Assembly: GCA_951799405.1 (NCBI GenBank)
Contig: OX637363.1
Location: 10,168,001-10,232,000, forward strand
From: Agapetus fuscipes
Taxonomy: Eukaryota > Arthropoda > Insecta > Trichoptera > Glossosomatidae
Reading direction: 5' to 3'
Length of the DNA stretch: 64,000 nucleotides
The notes beneath the pieces were generated by a model. It saw nothing but the letters and a program-made list of their open reading frames with translations, was not told the DNA's origin and ran no database searches. The translations under genes and the position numbers were made by a program. Of this stretch, positions 32,993 through 43,864 are shown in pieces; the stretch's first letter is position 1; every line of letters starts with the position of its first letter.

Positions 32993-33115
32993 TAAAATGA
33001 CATCACATTGGATGGATTTTTATTGTAAGTATAATCTTTGATAGAGTATACAATAAAAAAATAATGATCTATTATAAATTATACAATAAAAATCCATCCA
33101 ATGCAATGTCATTTA
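32993..33115. repeat. Small foldback element
   Basis: AAATGACATCACATTGGATG and GGATTTTTATTG at left mirror CAATAAAAATCC and CATCCAATGCAATGTCATTT at right. The loop holds an imperfect inner hairpin. An A/T repeat (AAAATAAAATT) precedes it. Confidence 0.55.
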
Positions 33116-33385
33116 CTGAGCTAATAAAAATAAAATAAATAGTTTATAATGGCTAGCTAAATTACTTTTTAACGTCAATCGATCAAAATGAAACAAATAA
33201 ATTCATAAAATTAGTGTGACTTTACGTTGTTAGGTAAAAAAATATTTCATAAAATAAAAAAGCACTTGACACTGGACGCTTCCGCTTGTATACCACCACA
33301 AAAAGGAAGAAGAGGTCTTACCGTTCAAATAAATATTTAACAATAGACTTGTCAAAGTTTGTCGAGGGTCCAGCAGGCTTCAGCC

Positions 33386-33508
33386 ATGCTGGCTTACCTC
33401 CTGCACCTGATCCGCCTGCTGATCGTCAGGGCCTCTTCGTCTCCGGGCAGGAGGAGGAAACCCTCGCGCCAGTTCTTCTTCCATCCAAATGCTGCTTCTG
33501 GCAATCAG
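33386..33508 (+). CDS. Doa: Possible short Doa alternative first coding exon
   Basis: ATG at 33,386, 41 codons, then CAG|gtgacc at 33,508, phase 0. The peptide begins with a hydrophobic run (MLAYLLHLIRLLIV) followed by a basic segment (SPGRRRKPSRQFFF), resembling a signal anchor. The stretch is more GC-rich than its surroundings. Support is only the reading frame, donor and phase; it may be a chance open frame. Confidence 0.3.
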
Positions 33509-34087
33509 GTGACCTTGACACGGTGCTGTGATCCAGAAACCAGCTACCAGAATTAGATCACACACACACACACTGTCTAATAAACTCTATAGAGACTAGA
33601 GCGACGCTCAAAGTCAGCTGTATGCGTTTCATTCTATGTATTTTGTTTTCATTCTTCAAATGCAACTTTGAAATTTTGATCGAAATATTCAACCGTCAAA
33701 ATGAAGCGTGAGAATGCATATTTCAAATATTTAAATGAACAAAGAAATGCATCGGATCTTAATAACATCTGAGGTTGAATATTTGAAACCTTAATTCAAA
33801 AATTGGTTTAACATAGTGGAACTTTCTTTTTTAACAATCGTTCTCAGATACTCGTGTAATACATTTATGCTAGCACTTCTTTCAATTCTCGAAGCACTTC
33901 TGTTCTGCGATGCGGTTTGTATCTCATAAAATATCGTCGCAAAACACCATAATGTCACAGTTTATTTTGTAGTTTTGGTAACAGGAAAAAGTCGATAGTT
34001 CTTTTTCTACAGGCAATAATCCTTTTTGACTGTAGGTACAACTTTCGACACGACAGCAAAAAATAAAAATCAAATGTTAGTACTTAA

Positions 34088-34994
34088 TGATAGAAAGTCC
34101 AGCGTCCTACTCGCGGGACTTTACGTCCTACCGGTAGGACGCACGTTTTCTGTTTATTTGAGGACTTCTAGGCCTAGTAGCAGGACGTAATTTTTTTTGA
34201 TACATAGTGCATCTCATTGGCTCTTAGCGAAATTTTAAATCATGCCGATACGATCAGTTGGGCCTAAATGGCTGCGAGTATAAGACGAGGGGTGCGCTTT
34301 CGCGCTAAAGCGACATTCTTCTATGAACACAATGGCGAAAACACGTGGGGTCGTGAACATTTTGGGGACGACTACGATAGTACTTATTGTTTCAAAATAC
34401 ATTTTTGTATTTGTAACAAAAATACATATCATTGTTCTGACACAGTAAGAAAAGTAAAAAACAACTTTGTATGGGTGTTTTGGGACATAGATCGAAAAGT
34501 TTCAACCGTTCCTAAAGAAATTTTGTTTGGACATTTCGACAACGCAGTATTTACTAATACGCAGTTTATTACTAAATCTTGTTTGTGTAGGAATAAATAA
34601 ATAGCAAAATAAATATGAGCAGTTCTTTATTATTCACCTTATTTTATACACCCATTTTTTTCTGAAATATACAAAACACCCATACACATATCTCACACTC
34701 ACTTTTAAGTACTCCAATACAATTCTCAACCTCCAATTACATGTTACTATACTTTTGTTAGAATTATACCAAAACTTATTGTTAGAATTATAAGCATAAC
34801 TAGAATGTCATCAAAAGGTTGTCTACTTCTACCCGCATTCGTTACGCACGGCGAGTCGGGCCTGCCGGCAGGACCAGTGAGGAAAGTCCATACAAATTTA
34901 ACGATAAAATGAGTCCTACTGGCAGGACCCGATACCGCCGGCACGTCCTTCCGGAAGCACCTTCCGGCAGGACAGACCACTGGACGTTCTATCA
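34088..34994. mobile_element. TTAA-flanked terminal-inverted-repeat element (piggyBac-like), 907 bp
   Basis: TTAA at both ends (34,084-34,087 and 34,995-34,998), terminal inverted repeats of 15 bp with one mismatch (TGATAGAAAGTCCAG / mirror of CTGGACGTTCTATCA), and several internal copies of a CCGG(C/T)AGGAC motif near both ends. TTAA duplication is diagnostic of piggyBac-type insertion, though the ends lack the usual CCC start. It contains a 110-codon frame (separate entry). Confidence 0.6.
34268..34600 (+). CDS. Uncharacterised ORF inside the TTAA element
   Basis: 110 codons from ATG 34,268, with AATAAA soon after the stop (about 34,594-34,601). The protein is rich in aromatic residues and cysteine (HFCICNKNTYHC, FVWVFWDIDRK). 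I do not recognise a family; it shows neither a DDE/D transposase block nor the piggyBac cysteine-rich end. It might be captured host sequence, a leftover transposase segment or a chance frame. Confidence 0.3.
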   Translation: MAASIRRGVRFRAKATFFYEHNGENTWGREHFGDDYDSTYCFKIHFCICNKNTYHCSDTVRKVKNNFVWVFWDIDRKVSTVPKEILFGHFDNAVFTNTQFITKSCLCRNK

Positions 34995-35031
34995 TTAAAT
35001 TTCAAAATTTCAACGTACCTTTTTTGCGTAT

Positions 35032-35300
35032 CTAATCTAATCTAATCTAAGTTGCAAAGATATGTTACATTGGAGATTCACATTACATGCATTCTCACAA
35101 CCAGACACGTACAAGTTCGCGCTTGCACATGCCTCATGTGAACCTACAACATAAAAACCAAATCTCAAATGGACATACACCCTGCAACTCTTGCCGTCCT
35201 TCCCTGAGACAGGGGTGACATTGGCAAAGTGAACCATTTTTACAGCATGGGTGGTCAGCCGCATACCAACCTATAAGTCAAGGAACACACACACACGACA
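35032..35300 (-). repeat. LINE-A 3' end
   Basis: Four AATCT units at the tail (ATCTAATCTAATCTAATCTA), complete core, ending CAACCTATAAGTCAAGGAAC then a short CA run. Confidence 0.75.
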
Positions 35301-35384
35301 AATTACATTTTATACATCACTAAATAATAATATCCAATGTATGCGTATGCTTTTGCCTACCTGAATTATGTTTATTTCAAAAGT

Positions 35385-35600
35385 ACATCTATCAATCTTA
35401 TACTGCGCATATGCGCACGCGGCAATGCTGCCACCTTTCTAGAAACATTTTTACATTCGCCTGAGTTTTTTTTTGTACAAATGGAAATGCAACAGTGAAG
35501 TTCTTTGTTCTCTTTCTTACTAATGATCAAAGTAAGTTGAAACAGATTTATAATGTCGGTTTAATTTCTAGTCCACAGATATCATAAGCCAATGCACATA
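35385..35600 (+). repeat. Repeat J, copy 2
   Basis: ATGCTGCCACCTTTCTAGAA through CTTTGTTCTCTTTCTTACTA to CACAGATATCATAAGCCAAT, collinear with 16,290-16,420 plus 16,826-16,890. Confidence 0.5.
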
Positions 35601-35821
35601 GCCGTAGGTACGGAGGCCTAAGTAGAGTAGAGGTATATGTGTGTGTCGCACTCTTCTACATAAATAGCTCGTCTCTAGCATGGGATATTTGGGTCGCGAT
35701 GATCTTGTAATTTCGTATCTGACTTTTACTGCGGCTCCATGCGTTTATATCTCATTCATGTCACATTATCAGTATGCTTGATGATGATGATGATTGTTTG
35801 TAGAGCGCCGTTTCGTGACTA

Positions 35822-36082
35822 GGTACTCGCTCCCCCAGTTATGTTTGCCGTATAGACCAATTCTGTCAAATATGACTTTTTAATTCAGTTGTCTTAAGAA
35901 TCAAATTCTACACAATCTGAGCTAAGAAAAAACGTAAAATTTGATAATGAGAGAGTTGTTTTAAATATTTTTTAAATCAATTTCCTGTCTTCATAAGACA
36001 CATTGGTCCAGGACACATGCAAACATTGCTCATGTAAAATTATCTTAATGGTCTATATGGCAAACAAGAACTAAAGCAGCGT
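35822..36082. mobile_element. MITE-K, copy 2 (inverted)
   Basis: Reverse complement of 19,739-19,998 with about 10% differences by eye; ends GTTTGCCGTATAGACC and GGTCTATATGGCAAAC. Confidence 0.65.
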
Positions 36083-36234
36083 ACTGTCACTGCTTCTTTC
36101 TTATCTTTCTACAGCCAATTGAGTAATAAAACATAGAGGAGCAGAAACTAACTTCCTGCATTGATACATACTATAGCCCACATTTGTCTCAGTCCTGTCA
36201 AACGTTGCAGTGGTAAAATCGTGCGAAATAAGGC

Positions 36235-36560
36235 CATTGTGTTCAAATCCGTTTTGTGTTTCGACACCCAATTATAACACATGCCATAATGCCTTTTTCC
36301 TTAAAAATTCGTCAATTTTAGCGATCAAAATATTCATATAACGCGTGTTATCTGTCAACTGACAGCCATTATTATTCGCAATAGAACCAACTTTCTAGGA
36401 ACATTTTCACATTCGCCCGAGTTTTTTTGCACACAGGGAAATGCAACTGTGAAGTTATTTGTTCTCTTTCTTAATAATGACCATTTTCGTAAGTTAGTTG
36501 AAGCAGATATTATATAATGTATATTTTCGTTAAAATAATTTCTAGTCCAAAGATATAACA
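36235..36560 (+). repeat. Repeat J, copy 3
   Basis: Begins GACACCCAATTATAACACAT and continues uninterrupted through AACTTTCTAGGAACATTTTC to TTCTAGTCCAAAGATATAAC. This copy shows the intact order broken elsewhere by SINE-I and LINE-A. Confidence 0.5.
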
Positions 36561-36582
36561 TTTTGATTTATATCTTTTTTTG

Positions 36583-36895
36583 TATGGGCCTTGACTTACA
36601 GGTTGGTATGAAGCTGACCACCCATACTGTAAACATTGTTTCACTTTGCTAATGGTACCGCTGTTTAAGGAATGGGAGCAATACACGAATATTTACCGAA
36701 GAAATGTGAAAGGAAAAAGAGGAAAGGGAAAACCGTGAAAAGTATGTTTAAATCGGATTGGTGAAATTGTGAAGAAATGGATACAGAGAGTGTATACAAA
36801 CTATTTTGATTACATAAAAAAGTGGATGTGAATGAATTGAAAGAAGTGTGTGGGGACAAGAAGTTGAGGTTCCGGCCACCCCTAGCAATATATCT
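36583..36895 (+). repeat. LINE-A core joined to LINE-A' end
   Basis: CCTTGACTTACAGGTTGGTA to GCTAATGGTACCGCTGTTTAAGG, then decayed LINE-A' coding sequence (GAAAGGAAAAAGAGGAAAGG) to GGCCACCCCTAGCAA. Confidence 0.55.
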
Positions 36896-36943
36896 TAGGA
36901 TGAGTCATTTCATTTAGTGTATAAATTCAGTACCCTTAGTACC

Positions 36944-37160
36944 AGTTGCAAAATTTGATTAAAGTAAAGTTTACGGAAAGTATTAAAGAGTGATTTTCCC
37001 CAAAATTTTCCGTTTTTGTTTCTTAAAACTTTATGGTCTTAGCAAACGAGTTACAGTGATGAAGAAAATCAAGTTCAAACGAACAAAAACGGCAGATTTT
37101 GGGGAAAATCACTCTTCAATACTTTCCGTAAAATTTACTTTACTCAAGTTTTGCAACTCG
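36944..37160. repeat. Foldback element
   Basis: Arms of about 60 bp (AGTTGCAAAATTTGATTAAA..AGAGTGATTTTCCCC and mirror GGGGAAAATCACTCTTCAAT..AGTTTTGCAACT) with a further inner inverted segment (AAAAACGG/CCGTTTTT). Confidence 0.65.
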
Positions 37161-38267
37161 TACTCAGGGTGCTGGACTAGCGCGTAACTAGAAAAATATA
37201 TAGAAGTTAAAACAGCACATCTAGCGAGTGATTAGGTTTTCATATATTTTTTTTCTATTTTCACGATGGCGGGAAATTTCCGCGATGTTCAATACTAGGA
37301 ATAGAAGTGTCTACATTAATAACAGATTTATTATTTCCGTGATGATGTTTTGAATCTTTAATATGTTTTTGTGTCAAACGAATGTATTGTTTTTTATTTT
37401 TCTTGAAAACAACTGATCCGGTATTTACGGAATCTAAATAAATTCTAATAAATATGAAAACAAAACATTTGTTTGATTAGAATGGTCCAATTGATTTATT
37501 AAATTTGTTTGTTTATTTTTTTATTTGTACAGCATTTGACTATGTCCAACACACACATGCACACAAACACACACAACTATGCATACTGATACAAAAAATC
37601 TCAATTTACAATAAATAAAAATAAAACACACTAAAATATGTCGGATTTACAATGAAAATTTTGTTCAACTAAATTGTAATAATATTTGAAACATTCACTT
37701 GAATATTTTGATGAAAATATTTGTTGTAAAATTTGACATATTCACTAACACTAATGAGTCGTAGACAGCCAAACACAAAAATCTTGGATTTTTACGTAAA
37801 TGTAATGAATATATAGTATTCTCTGTATTTTCATATTCTCATTTTCGAAAAGATTCATAGATTGCCGCATTTAGTTCTATGCGACTCAATTGTCAAGAAC
37901 ACTCTCTTTGAATTATCTTCGTTTTTTTAATGAAAAAAAAAACAAATCCTTTTTTTACTCAAACCTTCCACGAGATAACTTATGACAAATCTATCATTGT
38001 TTCTGTATAAGAGCAAAATTTGCAAATCTACTAACAATCACACTTTTTCTTTCTTTGCCCGATGTCTGGCAAAAGCAATCCCCTCGTGGTTCGTGGATTG
38101 GCCTTTCCTAGACGATTTTCATCATCACTGATGCTTATGAGCCTTGGGGAAGCGATAATTCTTCTCCAGTTCTCCCTTGACTTCGCTGCACAGGTGCCTG
38201 CCGCTGTTTTCACTTGATCTATTCATAGGGGATCTTCTTCTTCCTCTCTTTCCCTTGAGGCTACTTA
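37161..38267. other. Unassigned AT-rich intron
   Basis: No gene or known repeat; short CA run near 37,550. Confidence 0.4.
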
Positions 38268-38510
38268 TCGCCACCAGTCGTTTCCAGCCATCGATCACCA
38301 CCGGTCGTTTCAGGCCATTGATCACCACCAGTCGTTTCAGGCCATTGATCACCACCAGTCGTTTCAGGCCATTGATCACCACCAGTCGTTTCAGGCCATT
38401 GATCACCACCAGTCGTTTCAGGCCATTGATCACCACCAGTCGTTTCAGGCTATCGATCACCACCAGTCGTTTCAGGTCATCATTCACCACCAGTCGTTCC
38501 AGGCTATCGT
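38268..38510. repeat. 27-bp minisatellite
   Basis: About nine units of CACCAGTCGTTTCAGGCCAT plus TGATCAC, the central ones identical and the outer ones diverged. Because 27 is a multiple of three, both strands stay open (ITTSRFRPL on +, VVINGLKRL on -). Length and codon periodicity are a by-product of the repeat; no start or splice context suggests a protein. Confidence 0.75.
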
Positions 38511-39089
38511 CATTGCCTTGGGCATGGTGTCTAAAAAAGAGAGGAATCCAATGTGTAGAAATACTGGCCAGAATAAAGCTATTCCAGCTTAACTTACAAT
38601 TAATGAATTCGTTGGTGCGTCTGGCTGTCCACGGTCTTGCACCAATTTTTCTCAGTTTTTGGAATGGGAAGGTTAATGTGAAAATAATCTGAGCATGTTG
38701 GTTTTTCCATTTTTTGATGACTACTACTGCCCTCTGGTACGCTTTCTCGTATAGGTGCCATATTTTCCAAATGTTTTAGTTTTGCAAATTCAACTGATAC
38801 ATAAAATGTGATAGATTTGTCTACAGGAGAGTATATCACACGACACACCAACAATATTTATTTATGTTTATCACACCTGACACCATCATCAAACTCTTGC
38901 TAACAACTTCACCTTATTCACTCCCACACCATCACCCAACAACAAAAACAACAAACAACAAAAAACCAAAATGTGTTAGCCATGTGTCTGACGGGCAACC
39001 GTTCCCTTGTCTGATTACTCGGTACCCACTCTCTCGGCCGACCTCTACGTTATGATGACGTGTGGCCCGTGGTGGTGTGATCGGTGTGT

Positions 39090-39193
39090 GCGGCTGCCTT
39101 GCTGACGCTGCTGCTGCTGCTGCTGCCTGCGCTGTCCCCGCTGCCACTGCTGTCCCCGCTGTCCCCGCTGATGCTGTCGCTGCCGTTCTGCAG
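39090..39193 (+). promoter_or_regulatory. Doa: CTG-repeat acceptor region of the first shared kinase exon
   Basis: The 100 nt before the acceptor TTCTGCAG (ends 39,193) consist of CTG and CTGTCCCCG repeats instead of an ordinary pyrimidine tract. All alternative N-termini must splice here. Confidence 0.5.
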
Positions 39194-39272
39194 AGCTCTC
39201 GCGGGCGGGTGGTCACAGACGATGGCGATGGACACCTCGTCTACTGGCCGGGATACGTTATGGGAGACAGAT
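39194..39272 (+). CDS. Doa: Doa kinase exon 1 (shared)
   Basis: Codes SSRGRVVTDDGDGHLVYWPG then YVMGDR, the segment just before the kinase glycine loop. It aligns with the CLK/Doa signature (D-D/E-x-G-H-L-I/V-Y). It starts in phase 0 and ends in phase 1 with T, which completes TAT (Tyr) with the next exon. The donor AGAT|gttcgt is poor. Acting at the junction between variable N-termini and the catalytic domain, it should be in every isoform. Confidence 0.8.
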
Positions 39273-40426
39273 GTTCGTGACTACACCACCAAGCTATAAG
39301 AGATAACTATTCTATACAGTAATCCATAAGAAACACACGCAGGCGTTGCTAGCTAATAATCAACATTAGCTCAAACCTTCTATTTTCATTTTCTCTTTTT
39401 TTTAAACCACTTCAATTTTAGATGATATCAAGAGAATACTTAGCAGAAATTTAGACCAGATTATTTGCCTAAGCACAAGAAAGTCCAGTTGATAGTTCAA
39501 TTGATGGTGTATCTGTTTTCTTAGCAGAAGATTTAGACTTGATTTCGAATGTTTCGGGATGCTATAATGAGCTCATTCTAGACGGGGATACATCCTTTTT
39601 TTAATGAATTAGTTGACGTAAAGCTGGCAAGCTTGCCTGGGAAAATAAATGGGTAAATGGTGATATCTCTTTTTGGATGTAGCAGGGAGAAGTTGGGTAT
39701 TTAAAATGCAAGCTAAGTGCATTCCAAAAATGAATGGATTTCAGAAAAGCAATGAGATATATTATGGTTTTGTTTCTTATTGAAGAAGTCAGTTAGTGTA
39801 AATGAAAATAAAATTGTATAGTTTATCCAAGAATTTATTTTCTTGTCAATGATTTCTATTCAATTATCTCTATTTAATCTCTTTTCAAACGTTATATCCA
39901 AACTTTCCTAGTATCTTTTTTACATCTTCAACGTTTTCCTCAAGCGAATGTGTTTTTAAATATATAATTTGTATTTTAATATTACCGTGCACACCTTTAA
40001 TAACTATGAAGAAAAATAAACTAGTAGGAAGCGTGAGGGCTAAGTTAATTTTTTATTTATTTAAACAAAAAACAAATCGGGATAGGCTGATGGTAGATGC
40101 TGAATATTAATTTTTCAATGTTTCAAATATTAATCAATCTCTTACTGATTTTCTTTGTGTACAAATTCCAACACTGTTTCAGAGGAAAACTGCTTTCCAT
40201 GTATAATATCAATTCTACAGAACTATTTTTTTTCTCCATAGTTGCATTGCAAATGTAGCTGCAATCTTATTTGCTGTCCCTCTTTGAATTGAATCTTTAC
40301 ATTGATATTGTTTTCAGTCAGCTTGCTGGTTCTGTGTGGATTTGGTTGATTGGTCAGCTCTCCCCCCTCTGGAGCAGTGGTCGCTGGCTCGCATGACTAA
40401 TATGTGTGTCGCTCGTTCTCTTGCAG
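39273..40426 (+). other. Doa intron, no recognised repeat
   Basis: 1.15 kb of AT-rich intron ending TTCTCTTGCAG. Nothing else supported. Confidence 0.5.
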
Positions 40427-40493
40427 ATAAGATATTGACCACGCTCGGCGAGGGAACCTTTGGCAAAGTCGTGGAGGTGAAAGATCTAGAAAC
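40427..40493 (+). CDS. Doa: Doa kinase exon 2 (glycine-rich loop)
   Basis: Codes YKILTTLGEGTFGKVVEVKD plus LET. GEGTFGKV is the ATP-binding P-loop, identical in pattern to CLK/LAMMER kinases. Acceptor TTGCAG, donor gtgagt; enters in phase 1 and leaves in phase 2. Confidence 0.93.
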
Positions 40494-40664
40494 GTGAGTA
40501 GAACAACAACATTGATCTTATTCTCTGTGGCACAACAAGTCAAGAAGAATGCTCAAGAAAAAACGCAAACCCGAGGGATGCTGTCTACATTGGACCAGAT
40601 CTAAGGTGTCAATTTATGAAAATGAGTGCGAGAAGTTTCTTGCGGGCATTCAATTTTAATAAAA

Positions 40665-40835
40665 TTGGGTGTCACATACCTATGAGTATTATTAATACAA
40701 AATTTATGCAGCGCTTTATATGACAGTGTGTCACTGCAGAGACGCTTGTCCATATGATTGGACGAAGAGGTGAGTCTAGAGATGTCTTTTTTTGAACAGT
40801 CTCTCCAAATCCAGTTCAATAATTTCATTATTAAA
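40665..40835 (-). repeat. CR1/L2-like LINE 3' end
   Basis: On the - strand ACCTCTTCGTCCAATCATAT, CAGTGACACACTGTCATATA, AAGCGCTGCATAAATTTTGT and an AAT-type tail; same family as 49,290-49,725. Confidence 0.6.
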
Positions 40836-40876
40836 ACCTCTTCGAGTTATGGCAGTTTATCAGCATGATACAAAAA

Positions 40877-41202
40877 ACGCAACTGCAACTAATCTACACA
40901 TATAGTGTAACTTGTTGCAGCGTTATCCCCGAAGGGTTTCGCATGTGGCAAGTGGAACCTATTTATTTTTACAGGTAAGGGGGGCCGGTCGCACGCCAAC
41001 CACTTCAGTTGAAGTAGAGGTGTCTCAGCTCCCGTGAGGGCTTCATTTCTTGTGAAAGCTTAGTAAACCTTGCCGGTATTTAATTTTGAGGTTTAAAAAA
41101 AACACCGAAACGGGAAATCATTTCTGACATCCTCGGTGGGATTCGAACCCGAGCTCACGGCATGGAATGCAAGTACTCTACCAACTGAGCTATCGACCAG
41201 AC
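40877..41202 (-). mobile_element. SINE-B, full length
   Basis: From tail CTACACATATAGTGTAACTT to head GAACCCGAGCTCACGGCATG and CAACTGAGCTATCGACC, i.e. A and B boxes at the right end on the - strand. Confidence 0.8.
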
Positions 41203-41231
41203 CATGTAGTATGTTCAGAATATTATTGAAT

Positions 41232-41632
41232 GACATGGCGGTTGATCTGTAATGCTGGGGGTTAAAGCTGAGGCTTTTATAAAAAAAAATTGAAAGAATA
41301 TGTTTTGTAGGTTTTAATTTTTTACTATTTAATTGTTTAGTGTTCATTTGTTTTATATATTTGAATGTATTTAATTGTTTGTATTCCTTGACTGATAGGT
41401 TGGTATGAGGTTGACCACCCGTACTGTAAAAAATGGTTCACTTTGCCAATATCACCCCTGTTTCAGGGAAGGTCGGCAAGAGTTGCAGGGCTAATGTTCA
41501 TTTGAGATTGGGTTTTTTATATTGTAGGTCCACATGCGGCATGTGTGAGTGCGAAATTATGCGTGTCTGCTTGTGGGAATGCATTTAATATGAATCTCAA
41601 ATGATACATATCTTTGCAGCTTAGATTAAGGC
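41232..41632 (+). repeat. LINE-A 3' end
   Basis: GGCGGTTGATCTGTAATGCT, UTR, core at 41,386, end TTTGCAGCTTAGATTAAG. Confidence 0.7.
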
Positions 41633-41727
41633 ATGTTTAACTCAAAATACCACATTTTTTGTATGGTCACTAGGTCTCAGGATATGTGCCAAATGTACTG
41701 AAAGTTGAATATATCAAATTGACCAAT

Positions 41728-41957
41728 AGGTAAGCGTGGAAGGGGAAGACCTAGGAAACAATGGATTGATCAGATAAATGAGATTGCGAATGAATGGAAT
41801 CTACAGAGTGGAAACAAGAGAAGAGCATGCATGAAAAGAGTGATGAAATTAGATGAGATGAAAGAAGTATGCAAGGACAGAGTCAAGTGGAGGCACTTGT
41901 GTGGAGGTACTGGCCACCCCTAGAGGAAAGGCGGCAGGATACAAGACAAGACAAGAC
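41728..41957 (+). mobile_element. LINE-A' C-terminal fragment, open frame preserved
   Basis: GKRGRGRPRKQWIDQINEIA, then LQSGNKRRACMKRVMKLDEM and VCKDRVKWRHLCGG without stops, ending GGCCACCCCTAGAGGAAAGG and an ACAAG repeat tail. The best-preserved LINE-A' end in the window. Confidence 0.75.
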
Positions 41958-42425
41958 CGGTCTGTAGTCAAATGGTTTAATGCTTCGGCCTCTTAATCTG
42001 AAGGTTAAGTTTTATTCTTGGGGGAGCACAAAAAAATATCATTTATGGTTCAAATATGCTCTTTGTTGAAAAATTCATGTGCCCTAAACCAGCAACAATT
42101 AATGGTCCAGGGCTGAAAGTCTCATCCCCACGGTAATTCTTACCTACCGAATATCGGTAATATTTGTACGAAGACTAATCAGTTGTTCACTTGCGGTCAT
42201 CTTGGATTGATATGTCTTCATACACATATTACCGATATTCGGTAGGTAAGAATTACCGTGGTGATGAGACTTCCAGCCCAGCTAACATGATGGCAGCTGG
42301 CATTGCTTGAATATTTGTCTCTTACTAAGTGACAATGGAGCTGGTAAAGGACTTTTGAGTTGTGATTCACACAAAAACAGCTCTCACCAAATGAATCACC
42401 CTTGTTTTATTTTTATTTATTGTCA
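41958..42425 (+). mobile_element. SINE-C copy split by MITE-E
   Basis: GACCGGTCTGTAGTCAAATG through ATTAATGGTCCAG (41,958-42,110), resumed at 42,279 and ending CTCTCACCAAATGAATCA. Well diverged, hence old. Confidence 0.6.
42111..42278. mobile_element. MITE-E nested in SINE-C
   Basis: Both arms nearly intact (GGCTGAAAGTCTCATCCCCA / mirror GTGATGAGACTTCCAGCC), centre CACTTGCGGTCATCTTGGAT. Confidence 0.75.
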
Positions 42426-42633
42426 TAATAATTTTAAGATGGAAATCAAATGTCTTAATTGTAGAATCTTCTATTAAGCCTTGTTTGATCGCACAGAAAT
42501 TCTTCATTCTTCATACCTCTAAAGTCTAAACAACCCATTTTCTCCGCTGAAATATTTTTGCCTTTCCAGTCATGACTTAAAAAAATATTTGCAATTTTAA
42601 ATTGAGTTTTATATGTATTACAAATATTTTACC

Positions 42634-42893
42634 TTCTAATCTAATCTAATCTTAAGCTGCAAGGATATATATCATTTAAGATTTATATTAAATGCATTCC
42701 CACAAGCAGACATGTATAATTTCGCGCTAACACATGCCGCATGTGGACCTACATTATAAAAACCCAATCTCAAATGAACATAAGCCCTGCAACTCTTGCC
42801 GTCCTTCCCTGAAACAGGGGTGACATTGGCAAAGTGAACCATTTTTTACAGTATGGGTGGTCAGCCGCATACCAACCTATAAGTCAAGGAACC
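42634..42893 (-). repeat. LINE-A 3' end
   Basis: CTAATCTAATCTTAAGCTGC to CAACCTATAAGTCAAGGAAC. Confidence 0.75.
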
Positions 42894-42979
42894 GCCTTTG
42901 TATTTGAAATTCTCTTTTTATGAATTTTCTCTCAGTTGCCTCGCGATGAATAATATCTCCTAGTGAAACATCAAGTAGC

Positions 42980-43047
42980 TTTGTTTATTTTGTTTATTTT
43001 GTTTATTTTGTTTATTTTGTTTATTTTGTTTATTTTGTTTATTTTGG
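42980..43047. repeat. 9-bp microsatellite (TTTATTTTG)
   Basis: About seven perfect head-to-tail units. Confidence 0.8.
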
Positions 43048-43132
43048 CACTGGTGCAGATTGGTCATAATAATTGTATTCTGTAGCGATGACCAATCTTG
43101 AATCTAGCAATTTGGGATTATTTCAAAGGATG

Positions 43133-43378
43133 ATTCCTTGACTTATAGGTTGGTATGCAGCTGACCACCCATGCTGTAAAAATGGTTCACTTTGCCAATG
43201 TCACCCCTGTTTCAGGGAAGGTCGGCAAGAGTTGCAGGGCTTATGTTCATTTCAGATTGGGTTTTTATATTGTAGGTCCACATGTGGCAAATTATGCATG
43301 TTTGCTTGTGGGAATGCGTTTAATATGAATCTTAAATGATATATGTATATCTTTGCAGCTTAAATTTAGATTTAGAAA
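43133..43378 (+). repeat. LINE-A 3' end
   Basis: CCTTGACTTATAGGTTGGTA to TTTGCAGCTTAAATTTAGAT, missing a few bases around the CATGCGGCATG segment. Confidence 0.7.
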
Positions 43379-43864
43379 TAGGTGCGGTTTTTGTAAATTT
43401 ATTTGCGTTTGCAAATGGAGAAAAATGCCTGACATAATATGTCTGGACTAACGATCTGAACTATCATGGAAAAGATTGATCTTGCGGATCCTGTGTGTCT
43501 TGATAAAGTAGTGGACTGTATGTTTTTTCGGACCTCAACTGGTTCTTAAATGATAAACCTTTAAATTCTGATCATTTACTTGGTTTTATTTGCTGTAAAT
43601 TTTACAAAAGAAGATACACTGTTGTCTCCTTGAAATTCAGAGAGGAAGAAGTGTATAAAACTTGACAAAACTTTAAAAAAGGTCGATAGTACCTAATTGT
43701 GAGAAATCAAAATTAGAACATGAATTGCTATTTTTGTTCCTACCGAATTGACTTAATTGGAATGCCAAAAAGGTTAATAAAAATATACATAGATGTCAGT
43801 ACGTCATGTCAAATATTTGACATAGCTAGTAATCTGTTCTGATTGGCATCCTGTGTGGTTTCAG

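Noticed and set aside
38125..38490. 121-codon gene on the - strand
   Set aside because: Openness is explained by a 27-bp repeat; the opposite strand is open as well.
39062..39193. Alanine-rich coding extension of kinase exon 1
   Set aside because: The open frame comes from CTG repeats, has stops just upstream, and a good acceptor (TTCTGCAG) ends at 39,193 exactly where similarity to CLK kinases begins.
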